Of a stretch of 5,455 nucleotides of DNA, positions 5,281 to 5,455 are shown piece after piece. The translations under genes and the position numbers were made by a program. A model generated the notes under the pieces. The model saw only the letters and a program-made list of their open reading frames with translations. It ran no database searches and was not told the DNA's origin. Source of the DNA: DATECU01 sp035286745. Lineage in GTDB: Bacteria > Acidobacteriota > Vicinamibacteria > Fen-336. Positions within the stretch are counted from its first letter, which is position 1. Each line of letters begins with the position of its first letter. Location: positions 1 to 5,455 of the forward strand of contig DATECU010000166.1 of NCBI GenBank assembly GCA_035286745.1, in the 5' to 3' direction.

Positions 5281-5455
5281 ATGATGGGCTTTCTTCTGCT
5301 GTTCATGGTGTATGCGATCGTCCTTTCGGCAGCGCTGGCAAGAGCTGGGCACCGCCCGCAGTCGCCACCGTCCAGTGAAGCGCCGCGCCAGCGTCCCTCG
5401 CGGGTCTTGATCGTCGGGGCGACTGGCGGGACTGGTCGTCAGCTGGTCACGCAGG
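5281..5455 (+). CDS. N-terminally membrane-anchored NAD(P)-binding (NmrA/atypical SDR-like) protein, cut by the window edge
   Basis: 58 residues are visible before the right edge. Residues 1-20 (MMGFLLLFMVYAIVLSAALA) form one hydrophobic segment, a probable membrane anchor. A hydrophilic linker rich in Pro, Arg and Ser (about 21-42) follows. RVLIVGATGGTGRQLV (41-56) then gives the first beta strand and the glycine-rich GATGGTG dinucleotide loop of a Rossmann fold, as in NmrA-like and atypical short-chain dehydrogenase/reductase proteins. The catalytic domain would lie beyond the window on the cytoplasmic side, so substrate and reaction are unknown. ATG 5281 is chosen for the GGGAGG five bases upstream. 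ATG 5284 is also possible, and the frame is open back to ATG 5182, which would add 33 residues. The Rossmann call rests on one motif, but that motif is characteristic. Confidence 0.75.
   Translation, partial: MMGFLLLFMVYAIVLSAALARAGHRPQSPPSSEAPRQRPSRVLIVGATGGTGRQLVTQ

Noticed and set aside
4097..5281. A 394-codon plus-strand frame over the beta-helix 3' half and the following spacer
   Set aside because: Its translation is extremely Arg-rich and out of frame with the beta-helix repeats, whose own frame continues past the amber codon to 4892.

Overview
The window is about two-thirds G+C, with third codon positions almost all G or C. It carries complete or partial genes of a free-living bacterium. 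The gene content is a TGS-domain nucleoside kinase beside a carbamate kinase, a YjbQ protein, and a secreted beta-helix protein ending in a choice-of-anchor-Q-like segment and an 'FADGFEP' tail. This would fit Acidobacteriota (for example Thermoanaerobaculia-like lineages) or a high-GC proteobacterium. No rRNA or other marker is present, so the taxon is a weak guess.

Layout. (1) Positions 1-2622, minus strand: a two-gene unit. It starts with a 574-residue phosphoribulokinase/uridine-kinase-family protein carrying an N-terminal TGS/threonyl-tRNA-synthetase-like region (898-2622). A carbamate kinase follows 19 bp later (1-878) and runs off the left edge about 20 residues short of its usual end. 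(2) Positions 2623-2691: a short divergent control region with a perfect TATAAT on the minus strand and an 8-bp inverted repeat next to the plus-strand start. (3) Positions 2692-3117, plus strand: a complete YjbQ/UPF0047 protein. (4) Positions 3118-3329: a spacer with no gene. (5) Positions 3330-4892, plus strand: a signal-peptide-bearing right-handed parallel beta-helix protein. An in-frame TAG at 4617-4619 interrupts it, and a well-preserved 90-codon C-terminal continuation follows. (6) Positions 4893-5280: mostly empty, with one weak minus-strand small ORF. (7) Positions 5281-5455, plus strand: the start of a membrane-anchored NAD(P)-binding (NmrA/atypical SDR-like) protein that runs off the right edge.

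How the genes may work together: the two kinases are co-directional and closely spaced, so they are probably co-transcribed, with carbamate kinase translated from its own strong ribosome binding site. YjbQ is divergent from them and may share regulation through the inverted repeat. The beta-helix gene and the reductase-like gene look like independent units. The three genes that begin transcription units (nucleoside kinase, YjbQ, beta-helix) lack a Shine-Dalgarno sequence and have a -10-like hexamer 7-10 bp before the start codon, which suggests leaderless mRNAs. Carbamate kinase and the last gene have clear Shine-Dalgarno sites.

I found no CRISPR array, transposon, tRNA or rRNA. The observations most worth following are the amber codon inside the beta-helix gene, the pairing of a variant carbamate kinase with an uncharacterised nucleoside kinase, and the divergent control region.
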